From the NCBI GenBank assembly GCA_902793465.1, contig CADBDT010000016.1, positions 1-64,000 of the forward strand: a DNA stretch of 64,000 nt, written 5' to 3'. Shown here in pieces: positions 1 through 8,893 of this stretch; position 1 is the stretch's first letter, and every line of letters starts with the position of its first letter. The DNA comes from an uncultured Coriobacteriaceae bacterium (GTDB lineage Bacteria > Actinomycetota > Coriobacteriia > Coriobacteriales > Atopobiaceae). The translations under genes and the position numbers were made by a program. The notes under the pieces were generated by a model that was not told the DNA's origin, searched no databases, and saw only the letters and a list, made by a program, of their open reading frames with translations.

Positions 1-403
1 GGTCGCTGGGCGACGGGGCGAGGGCAACGTAAGCAGACGCTTGGCGCTTTAGCGCCTTAGCGGTCGCTTATGCCGCAAGGCTGAAACAACGCTGCTGCGA
101 ACTTGTTTCGATGATAATAAAAGTCTCTTTCTGACAACTTGTTTTGCCGATAGGAAAACACATGCCCTACCGTCCGCACAGCTAAAAGTTTCCTTATGCC
201 CTCACCCCGTCGCCCCGAAGAAATTTACTGCTTCGCGAAGAAGAGTCTGTGAGCGCAACGCTTCTTATCTCGAGAACAATTCGTGAAAAACGAAACGACT
301 CTTATCCAGCAGCCCCCCTCATTGAGGGGGGACGGGCCGCGAAGCGGCGGGGAGAGTAGTAGGATGCTGGAGACTGACAAGCCTGCAACCGTCGCTAGAG
401 GAT
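1..403. other. Gene-free left end with a wide inverted repeat
   Basis: I see no convincing gene here. Positions 8-26 and 197-216 form an inverted repeat matching at 18 of 19 bases (core GGGCGACGGGG), separated by about 170 bp of ordinary-looking sequence. The right part, from 312, belongs to the first REP-like element, listed separately. A short open frame at 283-501 runs through that element and lacks a ribosome binding site, so I do not call it. Confidence 0.5.
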
Positions 404-409
404 TTATTT
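312..409 (+). repeat. REP-like element, copy A
   Basis: The element has a G/C hairpin (CCCCCTC, short loop, GAGGGGG), a second small hairpin (CCGCGAAGCGG), then GGGGAGAGTAG. A further stretch of about 60 bp (GATGCTGGAGAC...) is shared with copies B and C. It lies just beyond the 3' end of the helicase gene, where it could act as a transcription stop or mRNA stabiliser. This family occurs only at 312-1777 in the window. Confidence 0.7.
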
Positions 410-1549
410 CCTCCGCCTGCTATCCATCCTCCGAAACTCGATGCCAAGACTCTTCGACAGCCGTTCGAGCTTCAGCGCTTCTTTCAAATCCGCCAGCGTG
501 ACGACGCGGCCTTCTTTTCCGGCCCGGCCGGTTCTTCCGGCCCGGTGCAGATACGTCTTTGCATCCTCTGGCAGGTCGAGGTTGAAAACGGTATCGACAT
601 CAGCAATGTCGAGCCCGCGTGCTGCGAGGTCGGTGGAGAGGAGGAGCGTAGCTTTGCCGCTGCGGAAGTCTTGGAGGGCTTTGGCTCTGGCCTGCTTGCC
701 CTGGTGGCCGAGCAATGCCTCCGCTCGGATGCCGTCGTAGCGGAGCTTTTCGAGCGTGCGCTCGGCGTCGAACGTGCGGTTGATGAAGACGATGCCGCGC
801 TTCACGCCGAGGCGGCGCGTGAGCTTGCGGATTTCGGCGATTTTCTCGCGGAATGGCGTCATGCGATAGTAGTGCCGGACGGTCTGGGCGGCTGCGGGCG
901 CGGCTTCGATGCGCAGGACTTCCGGATGGTCGAGGAAGTCGGCGCGTTCGAGGGCTTTCTTCGGCGCTGTCGCCGAGAACAGCGCGTACTGGATGGGCTG
1001 GTCACCGCGCGCGCGGCGCACGAGCTGGACGATGTCAGCCGTGTTCTTTGCGTTCTGGTCATCGAGCAGGCGGTCGAACTCGTCGAGGACGAGGAAGTTC
1101 ACGTCCTGCAGCTTGAGCTTGCCCTTGTGCGCAAGCTCGATGAGGCGGCCGGCCGAGCCGACGATGAGCTGCGGCTTCTTCTTGAGCTTCTCAATCTGGC
1201 GCTGGATGTTTGCGCCGCCGATCAGGCCGAGCGCGCGGATGGGCAGCTCGGCCGCCTGCGCGAGCTCCTGCGCCGTCTTCGCTATCTGCATCGCGAGCTC
1301 ATACGTCGGCGCGAGCACGACGGCCTGCGCCTGCGCTTTCTCCGCATCGATGCGCGCAAGCGCAGGCAGGAGGTATGCGAGCGTCTTCCCCGTCCCCGTT
1401 GGCGCCTGCACAACGAGATTGCCGCCTGAAAGCAGGCGCGGGACAGCCTCGGCCTGGACGGGCAATGGCTCCTTGATGCCCTGCGCGGAAAGCGCCGCGA
1501 CGAGCGATGCCGTGCGGTCGCCAAAATCGAAATCCTTAAAGGTTGTCAT
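404..1549 (-). CDS. DEAD-box-type ATP-dependent RNA helicase, short form
   Basis: This 381-residue cytoplasmic protein carries the superfamily 2 helicase core and should unwind RNA duplexes using ATP. Visible motifs are the Q-motif region (near residues 24-32), Walker A APTGTGKT (49-56), PTYELA in place of the usual PTRELA (81-86), DEFD in place of DEAD (156-159), SAT (192-194), STDLAARGLDI (305-315) and HRAGRTGRAG (335-344). It stops soon after the second RecA-like domain, so it lacks the RNA-binding tail of CsdA- or DbpA-type helicases. The start is fixed by AAGGAG eight bases upstream of ATG. REP-like elements lie on both sides. The family is certain. The subfamily and RNA target are not. 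It lies in the segment that may be foreign to the rest of the window. Confidence 0.92.
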   Translation of the reverse strand: MTTFKDFDFGDRTASLVAALSAQGIKEPLPVQAEAVPRLLSGGNLVVQAPTGTGKTLAYLLPALARIDAEKAQAQAVVLAPTYELAMQIAKTAQELAQAAELPIRALGLIGGANIQRQIEKLKKKPQLIVGSAGRLIELAHKGKLKLQDVNFLVLDEFDRLLDDQNAKNTADIVQLVRRARGDQPIQYALFSATAPKKALERADFLDHPEVLRIEAAPAAAQTVRHYYRMTPFREKIAEIRKLTRRLGVKRGIVFINRTFDAERTLEKLRYDGIRAEALLGHQGKQARAKALQDFRSGKATLLLSTDLAARGLDIADVDTVFNLDLPEDAKTYLHRAGRTGRAGKEGRVVTLADLKEALKLERLSKSLGIEFRRMDSRRRK

Positions 1550-1598
1550 TCATTATCTCCTTGTTATTGCATAACAGACGAGGCATTACAAACTGAAA

Positions 1599-1694
1599 GG
1601 CCCCTTCCTTGAGGGGGCTGTCAGCGAAGCTGACTGGGGGAGTAGTTAGATGCTGTAGCCAAACGAATATGCCAAACGTTGCTAAAGGACTTTA
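1599..1694 (+). repeat. REP-like element, copy B
   Basis: This copy has the same order as copy A: a CCCC...GGGG hairpin, a second hairpin TCAGCGAAGCTGA, GGGGGAGTAG, and a shared tail TTAGATGCTG. Its end (GCTAAAGGACTTTAG) overlaps the end of copy C, so B and C face each other tail to tail like a bacterial BIME. It lies upstream of the helicase gene. Confidence 0.7.
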
Positions 1695-1777
1695 GAGACG
1701 CATGCATTTCAGTCAGGCTCTAGCACCTTACTACTCCCACCACCGCTTCGCGGTCCCCCTCCCTCTGAGAGGGAGGC
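1683..1777 (-). repeat. REP-like element, copy C (inverted)
   Basis: Read on the minus strand this gives a CCTCCCTC/GAGGGAGG hairpin, ACCGCGAAGCGGT, GGTGGGAGTAG and the shared tail ending CTAAAG. It abuts copy B in opposite orientation and lies just after the stop codon of the topoisomerase-tail gene. Confidence 0.7.
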
Positions 1778-1782
1778 AAAAA

Positions 1783-2784
1783 TCACTCCAGCACCGGTTT
1801 CCCGTGCAAATCGTCAAATGTCGCGGTGCATCTTGGGTAGTTGCTGCAGCCCCAGAACGAGCCGTTCTTGCCGCGCAGCTTCCGCAGGTGGCCTTCTTTG
1901 CATTTCGGGCAGAGAATCTTTTCGCGAGGCTTGCCGTCCTTGCTTTTTTCTTCCGGCTCCGCGCCCATCTTTTCCATCGGGCTCGCGGAGTATTTCGGCT
2001 TGTCGTTCCAGTTCTTCCACTGCTTCGGCACATACGGCTCGGGCGGGCCGAACAGGGTGTTGAGTTCGTCCCAGTCGGCTGCGCTCGGCTGGGCATCGCC
2101 CGCGCTTTCCGCGTAGGCGACCTGCGCGGGCGCAAACGATGGTGCACTGCTGGCGGCTGGCGCTTTCGCGCTCCAGCGTCCACGGCTGCCGCCCGACGAT
2201 GCGCGGTTCTTCGCCTCGTCCATATCGGGCTTGCCGTCCTTATCATCCGTCGTCAGGCGGCATTTCGGGTAGTTGCTGCACCCCCAGAACACGCCGTTCT
2301 TGCCTTTGCGCTGCACGAGCACGCCGCTCTTGCACCTGGGGCAGACGTACTCGCCATGCACTTCCATCTTGACGCCCCACGCCTTTTCACAGAGCGTTTT
2401 CGTGAAATCGATCTGGGCCTGGAGAAAGTCGTCGAGCGTGCCGTCGCCCTCGGACAGCTGCTCCACGTCCGAGATGTCGCGGCTCATCTCCTCGCCGCTC
2501 GCGGGGGCGATCATGGGGGTGAGCTCCTCCGGCGCCTTGGCCACGACGTTGTCCTTTATGAGGTTGGCCTCGGTAAACGCCACGGTGTAGGTGCCCGCGT
2601 CGCTGTAGTCAACCTCGACCATCTTTTCCATGACCTCGTCGGACTCGAGGTCCACGGCTCGGTCCATCTCCTGCTCGGCCGAGCCCGAGGCGGACGTGCC
2701 GGCGCTGCCGCAGCCCGCTACCATGCCCGCGCCGATCATGGCGCTTGCCAGGAACGAGCGACGCGTTAACGATCTTCTGTCCAT
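1783..2784 (-). CDS. Chimeric ORF: Tat-lipoprotein N-terminus fused to topoisomerase III C-terminal zinc fingers
   Basis: Residues 1-25 are an export signal, with paired arginines in RRSLTRRSFL, a hydrophobic stretch and the lipobox VAGC (Cys25). Residues 26 to about 110 look like the start of an extracytoplasmic protein that I cannot name. From about residue 112 the sequence changes to the C-terminal end of a cytoplasmic type IA topoisomerase: GTLDDFLQAQIDFTKTLCEKA, then two topoisomerase C4 zinc fingers (CPRC...CSNYPKC near residues 148-176, and CPKCKEG...CSNYPRC near the end). The catalytic topoisomerase core is absent. A cytoplasmic DNA-binding tail behind an export signal makes no functional sense, so I read this as the product of recombination, or of a wrong join in assembly, near position 2450. 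It is probably not a working gene. Confidence 0.75.
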   Translation of the reverse strand: MDRRSLTRRSFLASAMIGAGMVAGCGSAGTSASGSAEQEMDRAVDLESDEVMEKMVEVDYSDAGTYTVAFTEANLIKDNVVAKAPEELTPMIAPASGEEMSRDISDVEQLSEGDGTLDDFLQAQIDFTKTLCEKAWGVKMEVHGEYVCPRCKSGVLVQRKGKNGVFWGCSNYPKCRLTTDDKDGKPDMDEAKNRASSGGSRGRWSAKAPAASSAPSFAPAQVAYAESAGDAQPSAADWDELNTLFGPPEPYVPKQWKNWNDKPKYSASPMEKMGAEPEEKSKDGKPREKILCPKCKEGHLRKLRGKNGSFWGCSNYPRCTATFDDLHGKPVLE

Positions 2785-3220
2785 AAGGTGTCCTCTCTAC
2801 TCATCGTTATGCCTTTCGCATAGTTGCTTCAATGGCACGAGTCTATCAACCGCTGTCCAACAGATGTCCAACAGCTCCCCGCTCCCTCTACACGCGCCGG
2901 TTTCTTATCCAAAACGATGCATCATGCAAGGTAAATAGGCAAAACGTGGAACAGGGGACGGGTTTTGCATTCCACGACCCCCGTTCCGCCGGCTAAGGGG
3001 CGACAAAACCCGTCCCCCAGGCATGGATTGTCACCCTTTAGCAACCCATCTACCAGCGCAAATGCGATTGTCGCCCTTTATCGGTGGCAGGCCAGGCCCA
3101 ACCCCTCGGCAGCCCCGGCGGCGCGGACAAAAGCCTCCGTCCCCAGTGTCCCCCTCATGTCCCATAGAGCCGCCTCATCCGTGCTACCATGGGGGCAAAA
3201 AGGCGAGGGGGGAGGCCTGC
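2785..3220. other. Intergenic region with an inverted repeat
   Basis: No gene is supported. GGGGACGGGTTTTG at 2954-2967 is matched by its exact reverse complement at 3004-3017, giving a possible hairpin with a 36-nt loop. ATTGTC(A/G)CCCTTTA is repeated directly near 3027 and 3067. The frame of the downstream gene is open back to 3023, but the ribosome binding site points to the later start. Confidence 0.55.
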
Positions 3221-4804
3221 ATGGGCATGTACGTTAACCCGGGCAACGGGGGATTCCGACGGATGCTGGCCGACGAGTACGTGGACAAGACCGGGCTCAT
3301 CGCGCTCGTAAACGCAGTGATGGGCACGCCGCGCGGCCTCGTGTGCTCCACGCGCCCGCGCCGCTTTGGCAAGACCTTTGCCGCGGAGTCGCTGGTGGCC
3401 TACTACACGTGCGGGGCGGACTCGCGCGAGCTCTTCGAGGGGCTGGACATATCGCGCGACCCGAGCTTCGAGGAGCACCTCAACGCCTACAACGTGGTCC
3501 ACCTGGACATGACCGGCTTCCGCGGGACGTCGGACGTTGTGGCTGCGGTGACGGGGCGGCTGGTCGAGGACCTACGGCGCGTGCTGCCCGATGCGCCGCT
3601 GCGCACGGGCGCGATAGAGCTCGCTCTCGCCGACTTCGTGGCCGCCACTGGCCGCAAGCTCGTGTTCGTTATCGACGAGTGGGACGCGCCGCTGCGAGAG
3701 CGCCGATCGAGGGAGTCGCAGGAGGACTGGGTCTACTTCCTTCGCCTGCTCTTTAAGAACGCCACCTTTACCGCGGACGCCATCGCGGCCTGCTACATGA
3801 CGGGGATACTGCCCATCGTGCGCTACGGCACGCAGTCGGCGCTCAGCGACTTTGACGAGTACACGGTGCTGGCGCCGAGCGCCTACGCCCCCTACGTGGG
3901 CTTCACGGAGGCCGAGGTGGAGGCCCTGGCCGAGCGGCACTGCATGGACATGGCCGAGCTGCGCCGCTGGTACGACGGCTACGAGCTTCCGTACGTGGAC
4001 AAGGCCACCCGCGAGCGCAGGGTCGTGCGCGCCTACGCGCCCTACTCGGTGATGCGCGCCTGCGACCGCGGCGAGGTCGGCCCCTACTGGGTGAGCTCGG
4101 AGGCATTCGCCGCGCTGCGCACCTACATCGACCTGGACTTCGACGGGCTGCAGCAGGCCGTGGTGCAGGCGCTTGGCGGCGCGAACGTCCCGCTCCGTAC
4201 GGGCAAGTTCGAGAACAGCATCCACGACGTGGCGAGCGCCGACGATGCCCTCACGCTGCTGTGCCACCTGGGATACCTCTGCTACGACGCGGCGACCTCC
4301 ACGGCTCGCGTGCCCAACGAGGAGGTGCGCTCCGAGCTCGCCGACGCCGTCTCCGAGAGCCGCCACCCCGAGGTGGCGCGGATCGTGCACGAGAGCGACG
4401 CGCTGCTCGAGGCCACGTGGGACCTGGACGAGGACGCGGTGGCCGAGGCGATGTCGCGCGCCCACGACTCGGGCTGCGCGCCGGCATTCTACAACAACGA
4501 GCAGGCGTTGCGCGCGGTGGTGAAGTCCGCCTACATCGCGGCCGCCGACCACTACGCCACCGTCGAGGAGCTCCCCTCAGGCCGCGGCCTCGCCGACGTG
4601 GTGTACCTGCCCAGGCGCGGCGACCAGGCGCCTGCGCTCCTGGTGGAGCTCAAGTGGGACCGCTCGCCGGAGGCCGCCATCGCCCAGGTGCGCGAGCGCG
4701 ACTACCCGGCCGTGCTGCGGGACTGGGGTGGCCCGATCCTCCTGGTGGGCATAACCTACGACCGCAAGTCCAAGCGCCACGTCTGCCGCATCGAGGAGGC
4801 GTGA
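3221..4804 (+). CDS. AAA-ATPase-like / PD-(D/E)XK nuclease-fold protein (PDDEXK_9 type), first copy
   Basis: This 527-residue protein matches the large family that joins an N-terminal AAA-ATPase-like domain to a C-terminal PD-(D/E)XK nuclease domain, common in gut bacteria and of unproven function. Visible are the early YVDKTGLI motif, the P-loop-like RPRRFGKT (near residue 45), the Walker B-like VIDEWDAP (near 150), and a C-terminal nuclease core with Asp in GLADVV and ELKW (near 476). All key residues are present, so it may be active. I chose ATG 3221 because GGGGGGAGG ends seven bases before it. The frame stays open upstream to 3023 without such a signal. A paralogue lies at 33792-35486. 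The family is often linked to mobile or defence regions, but no partner gene adjoins it here. Confidence 0.85.
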   Translation: MGMYVNPGNGGFRRMLADEYVDKTGLIALVNAVMGTPRGLVCSTRPRRFGKTFAAESLVAYYTCGADSRELFEGLDISRDPSFEEHLNAYNVVHLDMTGFRGTSDVVAAVTGRLVEDLRRVLPDAPLRTGAIELALADFVAATGRKLVFVIDEWDAPLRERRSRESQEDWVYFLRLLFKNATFTADAIAACYMTGILPIVRYGTQSALSDFDEYTVLAPSAYAPYVGFTEAEVEALAERHCMDMAELRRWYDGYELPYVDKATRERRVVRAYAPYSVMRACDRGEVGPYWVSSEAFAALRTYIDLDFDGLQQAVVQALGGANVPLRTGKFENSIHDVASADDALTLLCHLGYLCYDAATSTARVPNEEVRSELADAVSESRHPEVARIVHESDALLEATWDLDEDAVAEAMSRAHDSGCAPAFYNNEQALRAVVKSAYIAAADHYATVEELPSGRGLADVVYLPRRGDQAPALLVELKWDRSPEAAIAQVRERDYPAVLRDWGGPILLVGITYDRKSKRHVCRIEEA

Positions 4805-4805
4805 C

Positions 4806-4830
4806 CAATCAAGGGTGAGTACCCCTCGCA
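4806..4830. repeat. Remnant of the AATCAAGGGGGAGTACCCC palindrome module
   Basis: CAATCAAGGGTGAGTACCCCTC directly after the stop codon resembles half of the perfect palindrome at 18340-18409. Related pieces occur near 20621, 23220 and 23334. It may be a decayed transcription stop. Confidence 0.4.
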
Positions 4831-5003
4831 CGAGAACAACGACGAGAACGTACGCTTGAGCGGCGAGGCGACCACGAGCCCGTATGCCATTACCGTTGGC
4901 TCTGCCATAGCTAACGGGGACCCGGACCTATCGAAGTCTCTCCATATGTTATACTACGCATATATTAGCAAAACAGTGCGATTACTAAGGATATTGCGAA
5001 CAT

Positions 5004-5291
5004 ATGAGCACTAATGCACTTACAAAGCTTCGCCTGCCGGGACAGGCGAAGATGGACGTCGCAAAACGCGAGAAGGAGAGGCGACGACGTATGGGCATCA
5101 CGCAGGAGGCGTTGGCCCGCAAGGCGGGGGTGAGTCTTGGATCCCTGCGTCGCTTCGAGCAGACGGGAGACATTTCCTTCGCCAGTCTTGTATCGCTGTG
5201 CTATGCCTTGGGGTGTCAGGAGGACCTGGCTGCTCTCTTCTCCACACCGGCATACCGCTCGATCCAGGAGGTAATCGATGAGGCTCGCTAA
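5004..5291 (+). CDS. HipB-like helix-turn-helix antitoxin/regulator
   Basis: This 95-residue protein has an XRE-type helix-turn-helix (ITQEALARKAGVSLGSLRRFE, about residues 33-53) followed by a helical tail. Its spacing fits HipB-type antitoxins, which bind operators and restrain a HipA kinase. AAGGA twelve bases upstream supports ATG 5004. A possible -10 element TATACT lies at 4950. Its last codons overlap the start of a HipA-like reading frame (ATG 5278) in the usual hipBA arrangement. Because that hipA is broken, this gene may now be an orphan regulator. Confidence 0.8.
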   Translation: MSTNALTKLRLPGQAKMDVAKREKERRRRMGITQEALARKAGVSLGSLRRFEQTGDISFASLVSLCYALGCQEDLAALFSTPAYRSIQEVIDEAR

Positions 5292-5451
5292 CACCGCTCG
5301 CGGCCTGGAGGTGCTTCTTGCGGGACGGCTGGTTGGTCGGCTTGCTCGCACCCCGAGGGGCCTCGTGGCCTTCCAGTACGACCGGGACTGGCTTGCAGAT
5401 GGGTACTCCATCAACCGCCGCAAAGCGCACGCGGCCGACCTCGTGTGGTAA
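5278..5451 (+). pseudogene. hipA-like toxin, N-terminal remnant
   Basis: The 57-codon frame encodes LEVLLAGRLVGRLARTPRGLVAF followed by YDRDWLADGYSI. This matches the opening of HipA-type Ser/Thr kinases (N-terminal HipA domain), which normally run to about 400 residues or more. The match ends at about codon 46, a short unrelated tail follows, and the stop lies seven bases before the permease start. The kinase domain is wholly missing, so no toxin activity is expected. Overlap with the upstream regulator shows that this was once a hipBA operon, cut by recombination at about 5415-5455. Confidence 0.75.
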
Positions 5452-5457
5452 CGCACA

Positions 5458-8400
5458 ATGCGTACGAAGTCCATAAGATTTACCGAGCTGTTTGCCACCA
5501 TTAGGGCAAATGCCGTTGCGTTTGCCTCAATCTCTATGTTCGTGTGTTTGGGAGTTGCGCTCTTTTTGGGAATCCAGTGGGGAGGCCGGGCGCTGGGCAA
5601 GGGGGTCAACAACATTGCCAGGCAGGGCAACCTACACGATATTGAGGTAATGTTTCCCTATGGCATAACCAACGACGACCTCGACGCAATTAGGAAAATC
5701 GACGGCGTCGACGACGTGGAAACAGGGTACATGGCGTTTGCGACCATGTTGCAGGGCAACACGAACTACGTGCTCAAGTTCCAGTCGATGACCGACCGTA
5801 TAAACAAGCCCACTTACTTTGACGGCAGACTGCCAAAAAAGGCCAACGAGGTCGCGCTGCTCAAGTTCTGGGCCGAGACGCACGACGTAAAGCTTGGCGA
5901 CACCATCAGTCTAAGGCACGACTCCGCAGAGGGAAATGGCATGCAGGTCCTGCAGGGCGATTCCTTTGTTGTAACGGCGTTTGTGGACAACCCTGAGTAC
6001 CTGTTTAAGCAGAGCCTCGCGCTTGGCGTCTCCGACGTTAGTGGTGGTTCTCTCGATTGCGTGGCATTCGTAACGAAGGATGCGTTTAACCTCAACAGCT
6101 TTAACGGCAACGTTCCGAGCGTCTATGTTCGAAGCAGCTCTCTCGACGGGCTCGACATGTTTTCGAAGGAGTACAAGGACAAATGCAAAGCCATTGCCAA
6201 CAGCATATCCGAGATTGGCAAAAAGAGGGCCGTTGAGCAGTACCACAAGGTGTTTGACGAAGCCAAGGGCAAGATCGACGATGCCGAGCGGCTCCTTACC
6301 AACGGAGAGCAGCAGCTGGCCGAGGCGCGCAAGGCCATTGAGGAGGGTACTGCGGCCATCGAGAGCGGCGAGGCCCAAAGATTGCTCGACGAGGGTTATC
6401 GCGTCCTCGCGGACGGCCAGGCAAAGTATGACGCCGGACTGGAAACCTACAACACGGCAGTAAGTACGTACAACCAGGTCCAGGCAAAGTTTGCGGCCAT
6501 TGCTGGCACCTACGACACCTTGGTCTCCCTCTATGACCAGGTTCCCGGATACGTGAACACGGTTCAGGCCGACCTCGACGAGGCCTACGCTGCGCTGGAC
6601 GCGTACAACAGATCGCCCGACTACCCGTTGGGCGAGCGGTGGATGGCCGTGGAGGAGGCCTACAAGAAGCTCATAGGCGACTACGCGGGACTTTCCTCGA
6701 CCTACAACTCGCTCGGCGACGCGCTTTCGGTTACGGGCGCCGCGCTGGATATTCCCGCGGTCGCCAACTCCATTAATGTGCCGTCCTCGCTTACGACGCC
6801 CGACGACATAGGCGTCTCGCTCAACGAGATTCAGAGCAGCATTAACACCGTTAACGGCCTAACCTCGCGCATTGCGAGCTCTACGCTCACAATCGGCGAT
6901 ACCACCATATCGCTGCTCGACATCCCCGGCGGCATGAACAGCGTAAACGACGCGCTGTCCGACACCAAGCAAACGCTCGATGCGGGCAAGGAGCAGCTCG
7001 ACGCGGGATGGGCGGAGTACAACGCCAACAAGGACCTCTTTGAGCAGAAGAAGCGTGAGCTCGCAGAGGGCAAGAAGTTGGTCGAAGAAAAGACCAAAGA
7101 GCTCGAGAGCGGCAAGAGTTCGCTCGCGGAGGGCAAGGATATGCTTAACCAACTCGTGGAGTACGAGTGGCTTGTTACGCAGCGCCAAGACATTGGTGGC
7201 ATACAGGCTTCGGAACGCATGATGGGGATGATATACAACGCGCGCTGGGCCATGGCCTCGCTGTTTATCCTGGTTGGCCTGTTTGTGTGCTACTCCGCAA
7301 TCTCGCGCCTAATTTACGAGGAGATCATCCAAGTTGGTACCAAGAAGGCAATGGGATTCCGCACCGACGAAATAGCGTTTTTGTACCTCATGTTTGCCAC
7401 GTTTGCCGTGCTGGTGGGCGTTTTGCTCAGCGCCTTGGGCGCGGTTTTTATCGTGCAGGGAATCTTGAACCCCCAGGCCGTGGATCAGCTTGCAATGCCG
7501 CTCTTTGAACCAGAGTTCGACGTCTTGGAGCTTGTGGTGTTGGGCGGCATCGAGATGGTGCTCATCCTTGCCTCCACATGGTTCGCGATTCGCCAGATGC
7601 TCAGGCGCAATGCGATTGACCTGCTGGCGGGGGAGACGAACGCGAGTGCCAAGAGTCACTTCTACGAGAGCTGGCCCATATGGAAAAAGATGTCGCTCTT
7701 TTCTCAGACCGTGGTAAACAACTGCGTAAACGACAAGCGACGCGTGGTCGCCACCCTCATAGGCGCAGGTGGCTGTACTGCGCTCATCGTTACGGCCGTT
7801 ACGCTTTCTGCCAACATTGCCAACAGCTTCCAGAAGCACTACAAGGACGTATACGACTTCGACAGCCTGGCCTATCTTGATGAGGGGAGCCAAGCGGCGT
7901 GTGAACGCGTTGCCATGAAGCTGTACGATCGCGGCGTTACCAGCTCGCCTGCCTACATGTGCCAGCTGCAGGTAAGGCAGGAGGACGGGCCAATGTCGCT
8001 TGCGAAGCTCGTGGTTCCCACCAACGACGAGACGTTTGAGCGGATGTACCACATGGTTACCCCCGAGGGCGAGCCCGCCAATCGCGATGTTGGTGGAATC
8101 TGGCTTTCGGCCGCCTATGCCGAGCATAAGGGTGCCAAGGTGGGGGACACCATAACGCTTACGGAGTTTACGGGAAAGAAGCACGACTTTAAGGTTGCGG
8201 GCTTCTTTGAGTACCGTCTTTTGGGGCAGGAGTTCGTGCTGAGTAAGGGCGAGTACCGAGCGGCGTTTGGCGTGGATGCCCAGCCAAACGTGTTGCTGGT
8301 AAACACCTGCGGCAAGGACATTAGCTCGCTGCGCGACACGCTCAAGGGTGTGGAGGGATATCGCACCCTCGTGGACGACAAGGACATCCAGGGGTACTCC

Positions 8401-8817
8401 TTTAGGGTAATGACCAATATGCTCGACGCCTTGGTGCTCATCTACCTGCTGCTTGCGGGCCTCATGGCGCTCATGGTGCTGCTCAACCTCGACGTTATGT
8501 TTGTGATTGAGAAGAAGCGCGAGCTAATTGTGCTTATGATTTGCGGCTTTTCGACCAAGGCAGCCAAGGCCTACATCTACCGGGACTCCATTGTGCTCAC
8601 GGCTATGGGCATCGTTTTGGGCATTGTGGCGGGCACGGTTATGGGCGGCCTAACGATCTTTGCGCTCGAGCCCGATTCGGCCTACTGGATCAAGGGATTT
8701 AGCCCCCTTGCCGCACTGGTCGGTGCGGTGGGCGCGGGTGTATTTGCCGCCGCGATGCTTATTTGGTCCCTAAAACAGATTGACAAGTTCGAACTGACCG
8801 ACATCAGCCGCTTCTAA
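5458..8817 (+). CDS. FtsX-type ABC transporter permease with long extracellular coiled coil
   Basis: This 1,119-residue membrane protein has an N-terminal membrane segment (about residues 20-41), a MacB-like extracytoplasmic domain, and a long region rich in Glu/Lys/Ala/Gln that should form coiled coils (about 265-305 and 490-560). A first FtsX membrane block follows at about 598-720, then a second extracytoplasmic domain and a second FtsX block (about 985-1108). The two-block layout is that of large Gram-positive FtsX/MacB permeases that work with an ABC ATPase on lipids, peptides or cell-wall components. No ATPase gene adjoins it, which is unusual. ATG 5458 has no clear ribosome binding site and follows the broken hipA by seven bases, so the original promoter and partner may have been lost. 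Confidence 0.85.
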   Translation: MRTKSIRFTELFATIRANAVAFASISMFVCLGVALFLGIQWGGRALGKGVNNIARQGNLHDIEVMFPYGITNDDLDAIRKIDGVDDVETGYMAFATMLQGNTNYVLKFQSMTDRINKPTYFDGRLPKKANEVALLKFWAETHDVKLGDTISLRHDSAEGNGMQVLQGDSFVVTAFVDNPEYLFKQSLALGVSDVSGGSLDCVAFVTKDAFNLNSFNGNVPSVYVRSSSLDGLDMFSKEYKDKCKAIANSISEIGKKRAVEQYHKVFDEAKGKIDDAERLLTNGEQQLAEARKAIEEGTAAIESGEAQRLLDEGYRVLADGQAKYDAGLETYNTAVSTYNQVQAKFAAIAGTYDTLVSLYDQVPGYVNTVQADLDEAYAALDAYNRSPDYPLGERWMAVEEAYKKLIGDYAGLSSTYNSLGDALSVTGAALDIPAVANSINVPSSLTTPDDIGVSLNEIQSSINTVNGLTSRIASSTLTIGDTTISLLDIPGGMNSVNDALSDTKQTLDAGKEQLDAGWAEYNANKDLFEQKKRELAEGKKLVEEKTKELESGKSSLAEGKDMLNQLVEYEWLVTQRQDIGGIQASERMMGMIYNARWAMASLFILVGLFVCYSAISRLIYEEIIQVGTKKAMGFRTDEIAFLYLMFATFAVLVGVLLSALGAVFIVQGILNPQAVDQLAMPLFEPEFDVLELVVLGGIEMVLILASTWFAIRQMLRRNAIDLLAGETNASAKSHFYESWPIWKKMSLFSQTVVNNCVNDKRRVVATLIGAGGCTALIVTAVTLSANIANSFQKHYKDVYDFDSLAYLDEGSQAACERVAMKLYDRGVTSSPAYMCQLQVRQEDGPMSLAKLVVPTNDETFERMYHMVTPEGEPANRDVGGIWLSAAYAEHKGAKVGDTITLTEFTGKKHDFKVAGFFEYRLLGQEFVLSKGEYRAAFGVDAQPNVLLVNTCGKDISSLRDTLKGVEGYRTLVDDKDIQGYSFRVMTNMLDALVLIYLLLAGLMALMVLLNLDVMFVIEKKRELIVLMICGFSTKAAKAYIYRDSIVLTAMGIVLGIVAGTVMGGLTIFALEPDSAYWIKGFSPLAALVGAVGAGVFAAAMLIWSLKQIDKFELTDISRF

Positions 8818-8893
8818 CCGTGGTGGCAGTAACAGGTCGGACCCAACACGGTGTCTTAGTGCGACTTAACATGGTGGCAGTGGGACAGCCTCA

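Noticed and set aside
283..501. 72-codon plus-strand open frame.
   Set aside because: It runs through a REP-like element and the 3' end of the helicase gene on the other strand, and has no ribosome binding site.
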